A stretch of DNA of 64,000 nt from Chloracidobacterium sp. (GCA_025057975.1 JANWUV010000008.1:1-64000), one strand, 5' to 3'. Counted from the stretch's first letter, positions 49,682 to 59,736 are shown. A program made the numbers and translations. Notes: generated by a model from the letters alone, not told the origin.

Positions 49682-51007
49682 TCAGGCGGAATTCGCCGTC
49701 AACTTACTAAGCGCGCGTTCAGCCGCCGCTAGCGTCGCCTCCACAACTTCATCCGTATGCGCTAGACCCATGAAAGCCGCCTCGTACTGTGACGGTGGCA
49801 AGTACACGCCTTCCTGGAGCATAGCGTGGAAAAACCGGGCGAAGAGCGCCGTATCGCTTTTTGAGGCCGAGTCCCAATCCGTCACTTCGCCGTCGGTGAA
49901 GAAGATTGTGAACATCGAGCCGACTCGGTTGAGCGTCGCCGGAAAGCCCGCCTTGTGAATGAGGTTGAGAAGCCCTTCAGCGACCTTTTTAGCTTGCCGG
50001 TCTAGCGTTTCGTACACACCAGGCTGCTGAAGCAAGCGCAGGGTGGTCAAACCAGCCGCCATCGCTACCGGATTGCCAGATAATGTGCCTGCCTGATAGA
50101 CCGGACCAACCGGGGCGACGCAGTCCATAATCTCGGCGCGACCACCATAGGCGGCAGCCGGCAGGCCGCCGCCCATGACCTTGCCCAAGCACGTCATGTC
50201 GGGCGTGACGCCGTACAACTCCTGTGCGCCGCCCCGCGCCAGCCGAAAGCCAGTCATCACTTCATCAAAGATGAGCACCGCGCCGTGTTTTTGCGTCAGG
50301 TCGCGTAGGCCCTGCAAGTAGCCGGGTTTCGGAATAACGCAACCCATGTTGCCGACCACCGGCTCGACGATGACGGCAGCAATGTCGTCCGGGTAAGCTG
50401 CAAAGGCGGCTTCAACAGCGGTCAGGTCATTGTAAGGAACGGCAATGGTCTGCTGGGAGACTTCGACCGGAACACCGGGGCTGTCCGGCAGGCCCAACGT
50501 AGCGACGCCCGATCCAGCCTTCACAAGAAAAGCGTCGCCGTGACCATGGTAGCAGCCGATGAACTTGATGATTTTGCGCCGACCTGTGAAGCCGCGCGCG
50601 ACACGGATGGCGGCCATAGTCGCCTCTGTACCACTGCTGACCATCCGCACTTTCTCAATCGACGGCACCAGCGAGACTATCAGTTCGGCAATTTCCACTT
50701 CCAGCTCTGTCGGCGCGCCGAACGACGTGCCGCGTTCGATGACGGCGCGAATCGCCGCCAGCACTTCCGGGTGCGCATGGCCGAGAATCATCGGTCCCCA
50801 CGAGCCGATGTAGTCCACGTACCGCTTGCCGTCCACGTCGGTCATGTAGGGACCGTGCGCGGAACGAATGAACAACGGCGTACCGCCGACGCCGCGAAAA
50901 GCACGGACAGGGCTGTTGACCCCACCGGGAATGACGGTGCGCGCCTGCTCAAAAAGCGTCTCCGACCGACTTGGGCCGATTTTTTCAGTTTCCAAGGTGA
51001 AAGGCAT
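49682..51007 (-). CDS. hemL: Glutamate-1-semialdehyde 2,1-aminomutase
   Basis: Converts glutamate 1-semialdehyde to 5-aminolevulinate in the C5 tetrapyrrole pathway, the source of haem and (bacterio)chlorophyll. [30 protein letters not shown]-like [13 protein letters not shown], and [18 protein letters not shown] with the PLP lysine are typical. The ATG at 51007 ([13 protein letters not shown]) gives 441 residues; the longer frame at 51091 adds a non-homologous leader. Confidence 0.96.
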   Translation of the reverse strand: MPFTLETEKIGPSRSETLFEQARTVIPGGVNSPVRAFRGVGGTPLFIRSAHGPYMTDVDGKRYVDYIGSWGPMILGHAHPEVLAAIRAVIERGTSFGAPTELEVEIAELIVSLVPSIEKVRMVSSGTEATMAAIRVARGFTGRRKIIKFIGCYHGHGDAFLVKAGSGVATLGLPDSPGVPVEVSQQTIAVPYNDLTAVEAAFAAYPDDIAAVIVEPVVGNMGCVIPKPGYLQGLRDLTQKHGAVLIFDEVMTGFRLARGGAQELYGVTPDMTCLGKVMGGGLPAAAYGGRAEIMDCVAPVGPVYQAGTLSGNPVAMAAGLTTLRLLQQPGVYETLDRQAKKVAEGLLNLIHKAGFPATLNRVGSMFTIFFTDGEVTDWDSASKSDTALFARFFHAMLQEGVYLPPSQYEAAFMGLAHTDEVVEATLAAAERALSKLTANSA

Positions 51008-51459
51008 GGTGATGTTCAGAGAAAATTGACAGAAAGTGTGGGCGCTTCGCCTGAAGTCAGCGGTAAAACCGCCGTTGCGTCCACAAGGCAATGAATGCCA
51101 AGGGGGCGACCGCCCGGCTTTCTTGGGCGACGGAAGAGCTTTTAGCGCCGATGGCGTTGTGAGTCAAATCTGCTAAACGGGCGCATCGCCAGGCTAGTCG
51201 GATCTCAGTCCCCCGGATTGGCGCTGCGCGTCAGTTCGTTGCCAGTAAGAAACGACCTTCGGTTCTAAAGCATCGTTGGCCAGTTTTTCAAATGTTTTGG
51301 CTACATATCCTCACAGTTGGTTAGAAACCTGTTTGATAGTGTGACCGTCAGCGGCTTGTTTTCCACAAGAGCCAGCGGAGGGTTGCAGAGCAGCGGCGCA
51401 AGCCCAACGTTTGGTCGCATGAAGCGGCTGTTTGCCCAGCGCCTGCAAAAACCGCGAAG
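51008..51459. other. Spacer upstream of hemL
   Basis: About 450 bases between the hemL start and the decayed kinase fragment. I see no coding sequence, RNA gene or clear repeat. Confidence 0.4.
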
Positions 51460-51625
51460 GGTGAAGTGCCGCCTTCTGTCGCCCGTATGTTCAAGGTTGC
51501 CGGCGGCGCTGAACGCCGTCTTCGCCAAGGTGCTGGCGTTGAATCCAGAGCAACGCTATGCTACACGCAGGTTTTTTCCTAAAAGCAGCTCTGAGGCAGA
51601 AACCACACAAGGAATCGTCAGCGCT
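51460..51625 (+). pseudogene. Decayed Ser/Thr protein kinase C-lobe fragment
   Basis: One frame reads LPAALNAVFAKVLALNPEQRYAT, the end of a bacterial Ser/Thr kinase domain (pattern PxALxAVxxKALAxNPxQRYxTAxxF). The continuation AGFFLKAALRQ lies in another frame, and VPPSVARMF just upstream in a third. This points to a kinase fragment with frameshifts. The rest of the kinase domain is not found upstream. Confidence 0.45.
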
Positions 51626-51837
51626 GATACCTGGCAGTTGGCGGCGGATAATCGTCGTGGCAATTCGCCTGCGGTCATCAAGCTGGTTGAGTGGCTGGCT
51701 GGGTAAACTCCCCTACTGCAAAACGCTAGGTTGTCCCCTAATGGATGGGTTGTGACTACTGGAGCTGAGGTTTGGGAGAGACGGCTTCGTAGTTGTCTAA
51801 ATGAAACATCACCCTTTTCCGGCGGCGAGGCGGAGCT

Positions 51838-52281
51838 ATGTTTGAGAAAATCCTACTGGCGACAGACGGTTCTGAAACAGCGCTCAAGGCGGCGCGGGCG
51901 GCGGCTGAACTGGCGACGAAGACCCAGAGCGCTATGACGCTGTTATTTGTCATGGAGCCATTCAATGAAATGGCTTACATTAGCTTGCCCGGCTATGAGT
52001 TGGGCATTGACCCGGAAAAAGTCGCGCGGTTTCAGCGGGAGTCGGCCAACGCCGTGCTGGAACGTACCGCTGAAGTGATCCGGCCGAGCGGCGTGCCTTT
52101 CCTCATGCGCTATGAGATTGGGTCTCCCGCCGCCACAATTGTGTCAGTCGCCGAAACCGAAAAGTTTGACTTGATTGTGATGGGCAGTCGTGGGCGCGGC
52201 CCCATCGTATCCTTCTTGCTGGGCAGCGTGTGCGACCGCGTAATGCACCGGGCTCACTGTCCCGTGTTAATCATTAAGTAG
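51838..52281 (+). CDS. Universal stress protein (UspA family)
   Basis: A 147-residue soluble Usp domain. MFEKILLATDGSETALKAARAAAELA and MGSRGRGPIVSFLLGSVCDRVMHRAHCPVLII show the ATP-binding G-x2-G-x9-G pattern. Stands alone; probable AGGCGGAG ribosome-binding site. Confidence 0.95.
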   Translation: MFEKILLATDGSETALKAARAAAELATKTQSAMTLLFVMEPFNEMAYISLPGYELGIDPEKVARFQRESANAVLERTAEVIRPSGVPFLMRYEIGSPAATIVSVAETEKFDLIVMGSRGRGPIVSFLLGSVCDRVMHRAHCPVLIIK

Positions 52282-52358
52282 CGTACCTGGATCAACCTTG
52301 GCGTCTAGCGGCGTTGCCAGAGCCTGATCGGCGGCGTGCGGAGGTTACGCACCCTCGT

Positions 52359-53318
52359 ATGACAGTCGAGTCGTTGCTCCAAGCCAAGCGTGCGCCGGTG
52401 CGCCCGCACCGACGAGCGTACCATCGGGCGTACCTTGGCAACTTGCTTGCCGGCCACTTTCACATTCCCCTAGTGGTCATTGAAGCCCCGCCCGGCTACG
52501 GCAAGACCACCTTATTGAGCGCTATCGCGCACCGCCCAAACGCGCAAGTCGGTTGGTTGACGCTGGATGCGACGGACGCGGCGTTGAACACGTTTACGGC
52601 TAACGTGTGTGCGGCACTCTACCGCTTGCCGATTGTGTCGGATTACCACGTACTTGACCCCGGCGATATTCGTCCAGCTGTGCAGCTTGTCGTCAACGGC
52701 ATGCGCGAGTTGGGTATTGAAACCTTGGTGTTGGACAACTTTGAGCGGGTGGCGGAGTCGCCGGCGGTCAATTACTTGGTTGAACAGGCAGCGGCTGACT
52801 TGCCGCCGCCGTTGCAGATCATCATTGCCACCCAGCGCCCACCGTTGCTCAAGCGCACCGCGCGCGGGCGCGTCGCCCGGTTGGACATTACGGAGTCCGA
52901 TCTGCGTTTTGACCCAGAAGACGTTGTCGGATACTTCGCGCAGGCGGCCCGCTATGACCTCAGCGCTGATGAAGGCGGACTGATTGTCGAGCGAACCGGT
53001 GGTCAGGCCGCCGTCGTCAATCTGGTTTTACAGTTGGCGTACGGGCTGCCTTCTTACCTCCGCATCAACTTTGAGACGCTGCTTACGCCTGCCGGAGAAT
53101 CGGCGCCGGTTTTACTCTTGCGGGAATTTTTGCGCCGCCTGCCGACGCCGTTTGATGAGGCGGTGCGGCTGCTCAAAAACGGCGACATGGAAACGCCCGC
53201 TGGCCGGGAACTCCATCAGGCGCTGGCGGCGGCCAACTGTCTTGTTCACACCCTTGACGACGACAACCGAACGCTGGTCGTTCACCCGTTGCTACGAGAA
53301 TTGTCAAAACGACTGTAG
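52359..53318 (+). CDS. STAND-type ATPase resembling LuxR/MalT ATPase, no output domain
   Basis: A 319-residue protein. The first part is the NTPase of MalT/LuxR-type STAND proteins: Walker A APPGYGKTTL with K49, Walker B ETLVLDNFERV, then QIIIATQRPPLL and a winged-helix-like region. It ends after about 319 residues without the usual TPR array and DNA-binding domain. The start is uncertain: ATG 52359 or an earlier codon at 52314. Its last 15 bases overlap the midA-type gene on the other strand. Confidence 0.75.
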   Translation: MTVESLLQAKRAPVRPHRRAYHRAYLGNLLAGHFHIPLVVIEAPPGYGKTTLLSAIAHRPNAQVGWLTLDATDAALNTFTANVCAALYRLPIVSDYHVLDPGDIRPAVQLVVNGMRELGIETLVLDNFERVAESPAVNYLVEQAAADLPPPLQIIIATQRPPLLKRTARGRVARLDITESDLRFDPEDVVGYFAQAARYDLSADEGGLIVERTGGQAAVVNLVLQLAYGLPSYLRINFETLLTPAGESAPVLLLREFLRRLPTPFDEAVRLLKNGDMETPAGRELHQALAAANCLVHTLDDDNRTLVVHPLLRELSKRL

Positions 53319-54431
53319 GTTAGCCGGTGGACGGGGCAGGAAACGCGGCGTGTCCCCCTTGGCTTGAACCAGCACCTTGAAGCGGTCGCTAAACCCGCCC
53401 GGTACAAGAAAATGTTTGAGCGCCAAGCGGGCCTTGAGGTCCTCCGGCGTGTCGCCCAGCGGCGTATGTTTCTGAAGCAGGTCCAACAGCCCAAGCTGTA
53501 TCAGGTAATCAGCTTGGCGGGTGAGTTGGATGGTGCGCAAACCGTAGGCTGCGCCGTAGTTGATGAGCGCCGAAAAGTTGACATCGGCCGTGATGTCTTG
53601 CCGGCCGACGTCGGTGAAAAAATTTTCGGACATCTGATGGCGGGCGAAGCAACGTACAGTTCCAGTCGGGTGCCCGCTTAGGTGGTCGCCAGTGTCGCCG
53701 TAGTCAATTGTAACCAGGTACCCCCGTCCAAGCGCCGCCGCCGCTTGCGCCAGCCACGCGACGGCGTCGAGTGCAACTTCACACTGGTCGCCTTCCGCCA
53801 GCGTTAGCTCGCCCTTTGCTAGGTAGTCGGCGAAAGCTTCCGGTTGCGTTGGCGATGCCCAGATGAGCTGTAGTCGGTCGTCCCTAAGCGTCACTAGACC
53901 TTCCGCATAGCGTCCGTGGCGGACGGCAATCAGATGCACTGGCAGCGCGTCCACCAGTTCGTTGGAGAAAATCAAGCCGGTGATAGGCGTGGCGGCAAGC
54001 TCCTCTAGGCCACACCAACGAACATGCGCTGCAAAGGAAGCCAGCCGCACCGCCTGCGCCGCCCGCATTGTGGCGCTAGTTTCACAAAGGACATAGTGCA
54101 ACGCTTGAAAACAGTCCGGCGCCGAAACACGGAGTTCAGTGAGAATGTCAGCGGCAAGATCGCCTGTTCCGGCGCCACATTCGACAACGGTCAACTCCGA
54201 CGGATGCTCAAGCGCCTCCCAGACAGCCTGAACTTGGCGGGCGAGCAGTTGGCCAAAGTGACTGGAGATGCTGCTCGCCGTATAGAAGTCACCTCGGCGG
54301 CCAATCCGCTCGACCGCCGTCATGTAGTAGCCATGCCGTGGCTCATAAAGCGCTAAGGCCATGAAGTCCCGGAACGTCAGCGGTCCTTGCCGCGCTATCC
54401 GTTCGCGAATGTGCTGTTCAAGAGGCGTCAT
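53304..54431 (-). CDS. MidA/NDUFAF7-family SAM-dependent methyltransferase
   Basis: A 375-residue enzyme related to the protein-arginine methyltransferase that assembles respiratory complex I in mitochondria. MTPLEQHIRERIARQGPLTFRDFMALALYEP and YMTAVERIGRRGDFYTASSIS begin it; the SAM site is VVECGAGTGDLAADIL; NELVDALPVHL follows. Bacterial role is not settled. Its start overlaps the end of tyrS by 14 bases. Confidence 0.92.
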   Translation of the reverse strand: MTPLEQHIRERIARQGPLTFRDFMALALYEPRHGYYMTAVERIGRRGDFYTASSISSHFGQLLARQVQAVWEALEHPSELTVVECGAGTGDLAADILTELRVSAPDCFQALHYVLCETSATMRAAQAVRLASFAAHVRWCGLEELAATPITGLIFSNELVDALPVHLIAVRHGRYAEGLVTLRDDRLQLIWASPTQPEAFADYLAKGELTLAEGDQCEVALDAVAWLAQAAAALGRGYLVTIDYGDTGDHLSGHPTGTVRCFARHQMSENFFTDVGRQDITADVNFSALINYGAAYGLRTIQLTRQADYLIQLGLLDLLQKHTPLGDTPEDLKARLALKHFLVPGGFSDRFKVLVQAKGDTPRFLPRPPANLQSF

Positions 54432-55728
54432 GGTCGCCGCCAGCGGCGTCGGGGGAATCCACCAACCGAATCAGGTGATAAGTGCGTGCGCCCTTGCGCA
54501 AAACGCCATATCGTCCGCCGATGAGTTGCTCACGCGCAACACGGCTATGAACCGATTCGACGCGCCGGTTGTTGAAGTATAGGCCGCCACCCTCAATCAG
54601 ACGGCGGGCTTCGCTCTTTGAAGCGACCAACTTGGCCGCGGTCGCCAAGTCGGTTAGCAAAGCTCCCGCTCCGGCGAAGAGCGACGACGAAACTTCAGCC
54701 GAAGGCGCGTCATGAAAAATCGCCAGCAGGGTGTCGGCGTCAATATCCGTGATTGGATGGCCGCCAAACAGAATGTCGGTCGCCGCTAGCGCCGTCCGTA
54801 ACCCGGCTGGGCCGTGAACAATTTCTGTAACGGCGGCGGCCAGCGCGCGTTGCGCCTCCCGCGCTTCCGGCGCAGTTGCAACAGCGGTTTCCAACGCTCC
54901 AATCGCTTCGGGGGAGAGAAACGTGAAGGACTTCAGGTAGCGAATTACTACGGCGTCTTCCGTGTTGAACCAGAACTGATAAAACTCGTAAGGCGAGGTT
55001 CGGTCAGCCGTGAGCCAGACCGCGCCCTGTTCGGTTTTGCCGAACTTTGTGCCGTCCGCCTTGGTGACAAGCGGCATCGTCAACCCATGGACGGTGCGGC
55101 CGCGCATCCGACGAATGAGTTCAATGCCGGCCGTGATGTTGCCCCACTGGTCGCTGCCGCCGATTTGGAGCGTACAGTCGTAGCGGTCGTGGAGTTCAAG
55201 GTAGTCACGCGCCTGCAAGAGCATGTAACTGAATTCCGTGTACGAGATGCCCGTTTCCAACCGGCGGCGCACCGATTCTTTGCCGAGCATCATATTGAGG
55301 GAAAAATGCTTGCCCGTTTCACGCAGGAACGTCAGCAGCGGCAGATTGCCCAACCAGTCCAAGTTGTTGACGATCCGCGCGGCGTTGGTGCCTGAAAAGT
55401 CAAGAAACCGCGCCAACAACTGTTCGATAGCCGCTACATTGGCCGCGATGGTGTCGGCGTCGAGTAGCGGACGTTCGGCAGCTTTGCCGCTGGGGTCGCC
55501 AATCAGTCCCGTTCCCCCACCGGCCAGCGCCAGCGGCCGATGACCGGCGCGCTGAAAACGCATCAGTGTGAGTAGCGGCAGCAAATTGCCGACATGCAGG
55601 CTGGGGGCCGTCGGATCAAACCCGGCATACACCGTAAGGCTTCGGTGTTCCGCCATGTGCTGAGCCAAATCGGGCGTATGGTCATGGACGAGACCACGCC
55701 AAGTCAATTCATCAAAAAAGGTGGGCAT
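54418..55728 (-). CDS. tyrS: Tyrosyl-tRNA synthetase
   Basis: Charges tRNA-Tyr. The HIGH-type motif is TAPSLHVGNLLPL, the KMSKS-type loop is KFGKTEQGAVW, and an S4 RNA-binding domain is at the C-terminus (SEARRLIEGGGLYFNNRRV). Length 436 residues, longer than the 405-425 typical of the family. First gene of a two-gene set with the MidA-type gene. Confidence 0.96.
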   Translation of the reverse strand: MPTFFDELTWRGLVHDHTPDLAQHMAEHRSLTVYAGFDPTAPSLHVGNLLPLLTLMRFQRAGHRPLALAGGGTGLIGDPSGKAAERPLLDADTIAANVAAIEQLLARFLDFSGTNAARIVNNLDWLGNLPLLTFLRETGKHFSLNMMLGKESVRRRLETGISYTEFSYMLLQARDYLELHDRYDCTLQIGGSDQWGNITAGIELIRRMRGRTVHGLTMPLVTKADGTKFGKTEQGAVWLTADRTSPYEFYQFWFNTEDAVVIRYLKSFTFLSPEAIGALETAVATAPEAREAQRALAAAVTEIVHGPAGLRTALAATDILFGGHPITDIDADTLLAIFHDAPSAEVSSSLFAGAGALLTDLATAAKLVASKSEARRLIEGGGLYFNNRRVESVHSRVAREQLIGGRYGVLRKGARTYHLIRLVDSPDAAGGDHDAS

Positions 55729-55990
55729 AGACGTGAAGAGGCAAAGCGTTGTGGGTGGTTGATAGTACTGGAGTTTGCTGGAAACAAGTCGGTAGTTCCT
55801 CGGCGCGCCGGATTTCGGCTTGTTTTGCCGCTTCAGGCGTATGTATAGTTACGTTTCGCTGTTCGTTCCGGTCCTGCGCGTGCGCTTGGATGTAAGCGAG
55901 TCTGGCGGCGGTGCAGCGTGTGACGGCCAACATCATACCTAAGTATCAAAACCAACGCCTTGTGGCGGATTCTGACGTTGTAAGAGCACC

Positions 55991-56776
55991 ATGACATCCA
56001 ACACTGCTGCAAATGAAATCGCTTGCTCGGTCTGTGGCGCGCCGAATGCGGCAGACTGGCTTTATTGTCAACAATGCGGCTCTCCGTTGAAAGCTGAAGC
56101 GACGCCTGCCGTCCCAGCCGCCTCAGGGGGACGTCCGGTTGAAGTTCCGCCGACGGTAGTCGTAAAGCCGCCGGTCCCACCAACCGTTGCTGCGCAGCCG
56201 GCGATGTCGCCGCCTATCGTTCCTCCAACCGTTGTCGCCCAGCCGGTGGTTCCGCCGACGGTCGTGGCGCAGCCGGTGGTTCCGCCGACAGTCGTGGCGC
56301 AGCCAGCAATACCGCCGGTGCCGCCAACGGTAGTGGCCCGCTCGCCCGTCGGAGAACAGGCCGACACGGTGGTCTGTGAACACTGCGGCAAAGTCAACGC
56401 AGCGTCCAATAACTTCTGCGCCGGCTGTGGTGCGCCTCTGCCGTCGCCGCTAATGAAGACCATCGTGCGCACCTCAGAGCGGCCGCCGACGCGACCGGCG
56501 CGACTCTGCCTGATTCAGGAAGGTGGCGGAGAAGGTGAAGTCTATGAGATCAAAGGGAATGAACTTACGATTGGTCGCAATTCGGGCGATATTCGATTTC
56601 CGCATGACGGCTACATGTCCGGTCGGCACGCCCGCATCATCCGCCGGGGGGATGAATTCATTCTTCAGGATGACAACTCACGAAACGGTACGTTCAAGAA
56701 AATTGACGGCCCGGTGACGCTCAAGTCGGGCGATGTGATTTTGATCGGCAAACAGTTGTTCCGCTTTGAAGTGTGA
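55991..56776 (+). CDS. Zinc-ribbon and FHA domain protein
   Basis: A 261-residue soluble protein. Two short zinc ribbons (CSVCGAPNAADWLYCQQCG, about residues 12-30; CEHCGKVNAASNNFCAGCG, about 130-150) flank a proline-valine-rich repeat tract. A C-terminal FHA domain occupies about 170-258 (LTIGRNSGDIRFPHDGYMSGRHARI, DDNSRNGTFKKIDG), a phosphothreonine reader. It is 63 bases upstream of a PP2C phosphatase on the same strand, which makes the two likely partners. Confidence 0.9.
   Translation: MTSNTAANEIACSVCGAPNAADWLYCQQCGSPLKAEATPAVPAASGGRPVEVPPTVVVKPPVPPTVAAQPAMSPPIVPPTVVAQPVVPPTVVAQPVVPPTVVAQPAIPPVPPTVVARSPVGEQADTVVCEHCGKVNAASNNFCAGCGAPLPSPLMKTIVRTSERPPTRPARLCLIQEGGGEGEVYEIKGNELTIGRNSGDIRFPHDGYMSGRHARIIRRGDEFILQDDNSRNGTFKKIDGPVTLKSGDVILIGKQLFRFEV
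56147..56340 (+). repeat. Degenerate 30-bp repeats encoding a Pro/Val-rich linker
   Basis: About six copies of a 30-base unit encode PPTVVAQPVV-like decapeptides; the central three are nearly identical at the DNA level. Copy number could vary between strains. Confidence 0.8.
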
Positions 56777-56839
56777 CGGCGTTTTCGAACGCGGACAGCG
56801 GCGCGCCGTCCGTAGGCAGCGGGCGAAAAAGCTCAATCT

Positions 56840-58471
56840 TTGAGACCTTGTGAGGGGTGGGTGGCGGCTTCTGCATCCAACGGGTTAGAAACCTGGGTGT
56901 CCGTTTCGGTGTGCACGGATGTTGGTATGCGGCGCACCGGCAACGAAGACAACTTGCAGGTTGTTGACCTAACCAGCCAACGACTAGGACTGACGCACCG
57001 GGAAGCGACGCTGTCGCCCGATGTGGCTCGGCATCGCCTTGGGCCGCTAGGGACGCTGTTGATTGTTAGCGATGGCATGGGTGGCGCAGCGGCCGGTGAA
57101 GTGGCCAGCGAGATGGCCGTGGAGATTGTCGCGCGCGAAATGCTGCGTTATGTGAACGCCGGCGTTCCCCCGCGCGACGCCATGCGATACGCGGCCGACA
57201 GCGCCAACGCCGCCATTTGGGAACGATCCCAAAATGAGAGCGCCATTCGCGGCCTTGGCGCAACGCTGACGGCCGTTTACCTCTCGGCTCAGGAAGCCGT
57301 TGTTTCGCAGGTTGGCGATTCGCGGGCGTATCTGATTCGCGGCGGGACAATTCGCCAGTTGACCGAGGATCAGTCGTGGGCCGCCGCCGCCAAAAAAGCC
57401 GGCATGCAAGCCGCCAATGTGCCGTCCAACGTCATCCTTCAGGCGTTGGGCACTCAGCGAACGGTCAATACCGACATCACCACCGAAATCGTTCAACCGA
57501 ACGATATTTTTTTACTGTGCAGCGACGGCCTCTCCAACAAGGTTGAGGAGCATGAACTGCTGAGCTATGTGACGACGGCCGACTCCCTAACGGCGGCGGC
57601 CGAAGCGTTGGTGAAGCTGGCGAATGACCGGGGCGGCGAAGACAACATCACAGTTATCCTAGCCCAGATTTCTCTGGAACGCCCTGACGCGGTGGGCGAT
57701 TTGCGTACAACGCAACTGCTGACTTCAGCGAACGCCTCTGACGAAGCGAACCCACATATCACACCTCGACGAGTCACCGCCGACCTTCAGGGCTATCAGA
57801 CACGACAGAATTTAGGCGTTCCAACGCACAGCGATTTATCGCCAGTGGCGGATACAGCGTTTGTCACCCAGCCGTTATCGCCTTCCGGGCAAGGCCCGGC
57901 GTCACCGTCGCCCCGGCTTTCGACGGGCGGCAAACTGTTCGTCGTGTTGGCGTTGGCTGCTGTTGCGGTGATTGTGTCGGCGGGCGTAGCGGCGATGTTC
58001 TGGATTTTGCAAGCGCGCGCCGAGAAGCAATCCGAAGCCGGCAAAAAAAACCCGGTTCCACTGATGCATCCTCCCAAACCGTCGCCGGACGCCAAACCTG
58101 CCGCATCATCCCCCACAGAATCGGGTCGCATCGGACGCACCGATGACGGCAAGGCCGATGACTTCAAGCTGGACGTGGATGAGGTTGAAAAGAAACTGGA
58201 TCAAGCCAAACAGCAAATGGATGAGTTGGCCGGCCGAACGGAGAAGCTGCCCGGCTATGAAGCTTGGCGCAAGACTTTTCGTGAAAAGTATGACCGACTA
58301 ACGCAGCTCAAAGACGCACTTGGCCGCCGCCGCCGTCAGGAAGTGAAAGATGGCGATCCGTCGCTGAGCGACATCGCTGAAGAGGTCAGACAAATCTCCC
58401 GTTGGCTTGAGGAAAAATTGCCTCCGCCGCTGCGTAAGCTCGAAGGAGCGGGGGCAAAAGCGCTGCTCTGA
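56840..58471 (+). CDS. Membrane PP2C-family Ser/Thr phosphatase
   Basis: A 543-residue protein (TTG start at 56840; GTG at 56861 is possible). The PP2C domain is at about residues 20-275: DVGMRRTGNEDNLQ, SDGMGGAAAGEVAS, GLGATLTAVYLS, VGDSRAYLIRGG, LCSDGLSNKV and GGEDNITVI carry the metal-binding aspartates. A membrane segment lies at about 370-392, followed by a charged tail with a coiled-coil stretch (about 435-500). It follows the zinc-ribbon/FHA gene. Confidence 0.93.
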   Translation: MRPCEGWVAASASNGLETWVSVSVCTDVGMRRTGNEDNLQVVDLTSQRLGLTHREATLSPDVARHRLGPLGTLLIVSDGMGGAAAGEVASEMAVEIVAREMLRYVNAGVPPRDAMRYAADSANAAIWERSQNESAIRGLGATLTAVYLSAQEAVVSQVGDSRAYLIRGGTIRQLTEDQSWAAAAKKAGMQAANVPSNVILQALGTQRTVNTDITTEIVQPNDIFLLCSDGLSNKVEEHELLSYVTTADSLTAAAEALVKLANDRGGEDNITVILAQISLERPDAVGDLRTTQLLTSANASDEANPHITPRRVTADLQGYQTRQNLGVPTHSDLSPVADTAFVTQPLSPSGQGPASPSPRLSTGGKLFVVLALAAVAVIVSAGVAAMFWILQARAEKQSEAGKKNPVPLMHPPKPSPDAKPAASSPTESGRIGRTDDGKADDFKLDVDEVEKKLDQAKQQMDELAGRTEKLPGYEAWRKTFREKYDRLTQLKDALGRRRRQEVKDGDPSLSDIAEEVRQISRWLEEKLPPPLRKLEGAGAKALL

Positions 58472-58686
58472 GGATAGTCTCCTTTGAAAAAGCCATTGAG
58501 CCGGTCGAGCAAGGTGTTCAAAAGCTTCCCGAACTGCTGCCCAATGCTCTGCGTCCGTCCACACGTTTCTGACGGTCGGAGTCGGCTTTGTTCCGTGCCA
58601 TACAAGGCTACCTAACCCCGGCGTTTCGCATCTGGAAAATATGGTTTAGACCCTGTGACGGTCATCTTTGGCTGAGGTGCAAGGTG

Positions 58687-59736
58687 ATGTTTTATCGCGC
58701 CTGTTCTCTGGTGGTTTGTTTGGCTTTGGTGTTGAGCGGCGTTTCGGCGCGGTTTTCGGCGACGGCGCAAACGCAAACCGTTCCGGCGCATGCGCTTGGA
58801 ACAGACGACAAAGCCATTTTCGCCATTCACTTTTCTGGTGAAACCCGCGCCAACCTCGATACGTGCGGCTGCCCAGCCAATCCCAGCGGCGGCTTGCACC
58901 GGCGGGTGACGATGGCCAAGGCCTTCCGCGAAGCCTTTCCGCAAACGCCCTTGCTGGAACTGAGCGTTGGGGCGATTTTCAACGACCAGGGCGTACTGCT
59001 CAATCCGCCCTTCAAGGACGTACTCGTGCAAAACGATTATGCACTGCGCGGCTACAGCGCCTACCCGTTTGACGCCGTCAACTTGACCTATCAGGATTTG
59101 CGCGTCCTGCACAAATACTTCACAACGAACGCCGCTAAGCAGTCCGCGACGGATTTCCCAGTGCTCAAAGCGTATCTTTCCGCCAATGCGATTCCGGCGG
59201 CCAACGAAAAAACGCACATTGCTTTGCCGCGTTTTATCGTCAAAGAAATCAAGTCGCCGCGTCTTCCAAAGGGCGGCACGCTGCGGATTGGAATTACCGG
59301 CGTGTGCGAACAAGCGCCTAGTGAGGGCACGGGCTATGTTTGGCGCGATCCGGCAGCGGCGCTCAAGGAAGTCCTGCCTGAACTCAAAAAGCAAGCCGAT
59401 ATCGTGGTGGTGCTAGCTTACCTACCGCTTGACCAGGCCAAGACCCTCGCCGCCGAACTGGAAGGCGTAGATGTCATGATTGTCGGGCACACCCAACCGT
59501 CGCTGCTGACGCTGGAAACTATCGGCGACACGGCGCTGGTGGTGAACAACTACGAGACAAAGGCGCTGGGTGAGCTGCGCGCCTACCTGACCGATGACGG
59601 CAAGCGCACCTACAGAAGCCGCTTCATTTTGCTTGACGCGACGATTCCGAGCGAGCCGAATGCGCTTAAGATCGTCAAGGACGCTAAGGCCGCCATCGAG
59701 GAAGCCCGCCGCAGCATGGTACAGGCTGCGCCCTGA
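58687..59736 (+). CDS. Exported metallophosphatase / 5'-nucleotidase-like protein
   Basis: A 349-residue protein with an N-terminal signal peptide (LVVCLALVLSGVSARFSATAQ). The body has the calcineurin-like phosphatase pattern near the end (VVVLAYLPLDQAKTL, VMIVGHTQPS, with the GHTQ motif) and LDTCGCPANPSGGLHRR near the start, known in bacterial bifunctional nucleotidase-like proteins. The classic N-terminal DxH motif is not clear, so activity is uncertain. ATG at 58687 chosen over a longer frame from 58588. Confidence 0.75.
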   Translation: MFYRACSLVVCLALVLSGVSARFSATAQTQTVPAHALGTDDKAIFAIHFSGETRANLDTCGCPANPSGGLHRRVTMAKAFREAFPQTPLLELSVGAIFNDQGVLLNPPFKDVLVQNDYALRGYSAYPFDAVNLTYQDLRVLHKYFTTNAAKQSATDFPVLKAYLSANAIPAANEKTHIALPRFIVKEIKSPRLPKGGTLRIGITGVCEQAPSEGTGYVWRDPAAALKEVLPELKKQADIVVVLAYLPLDQAKTLAAELEGVDVMIVGHTQPSLLTLETIGDTALVVNNYETKALGELRAYLTDDGKRTYRSRFILLDATIPSEPNALKIVKDAKAAIEEARRSMVQAAP

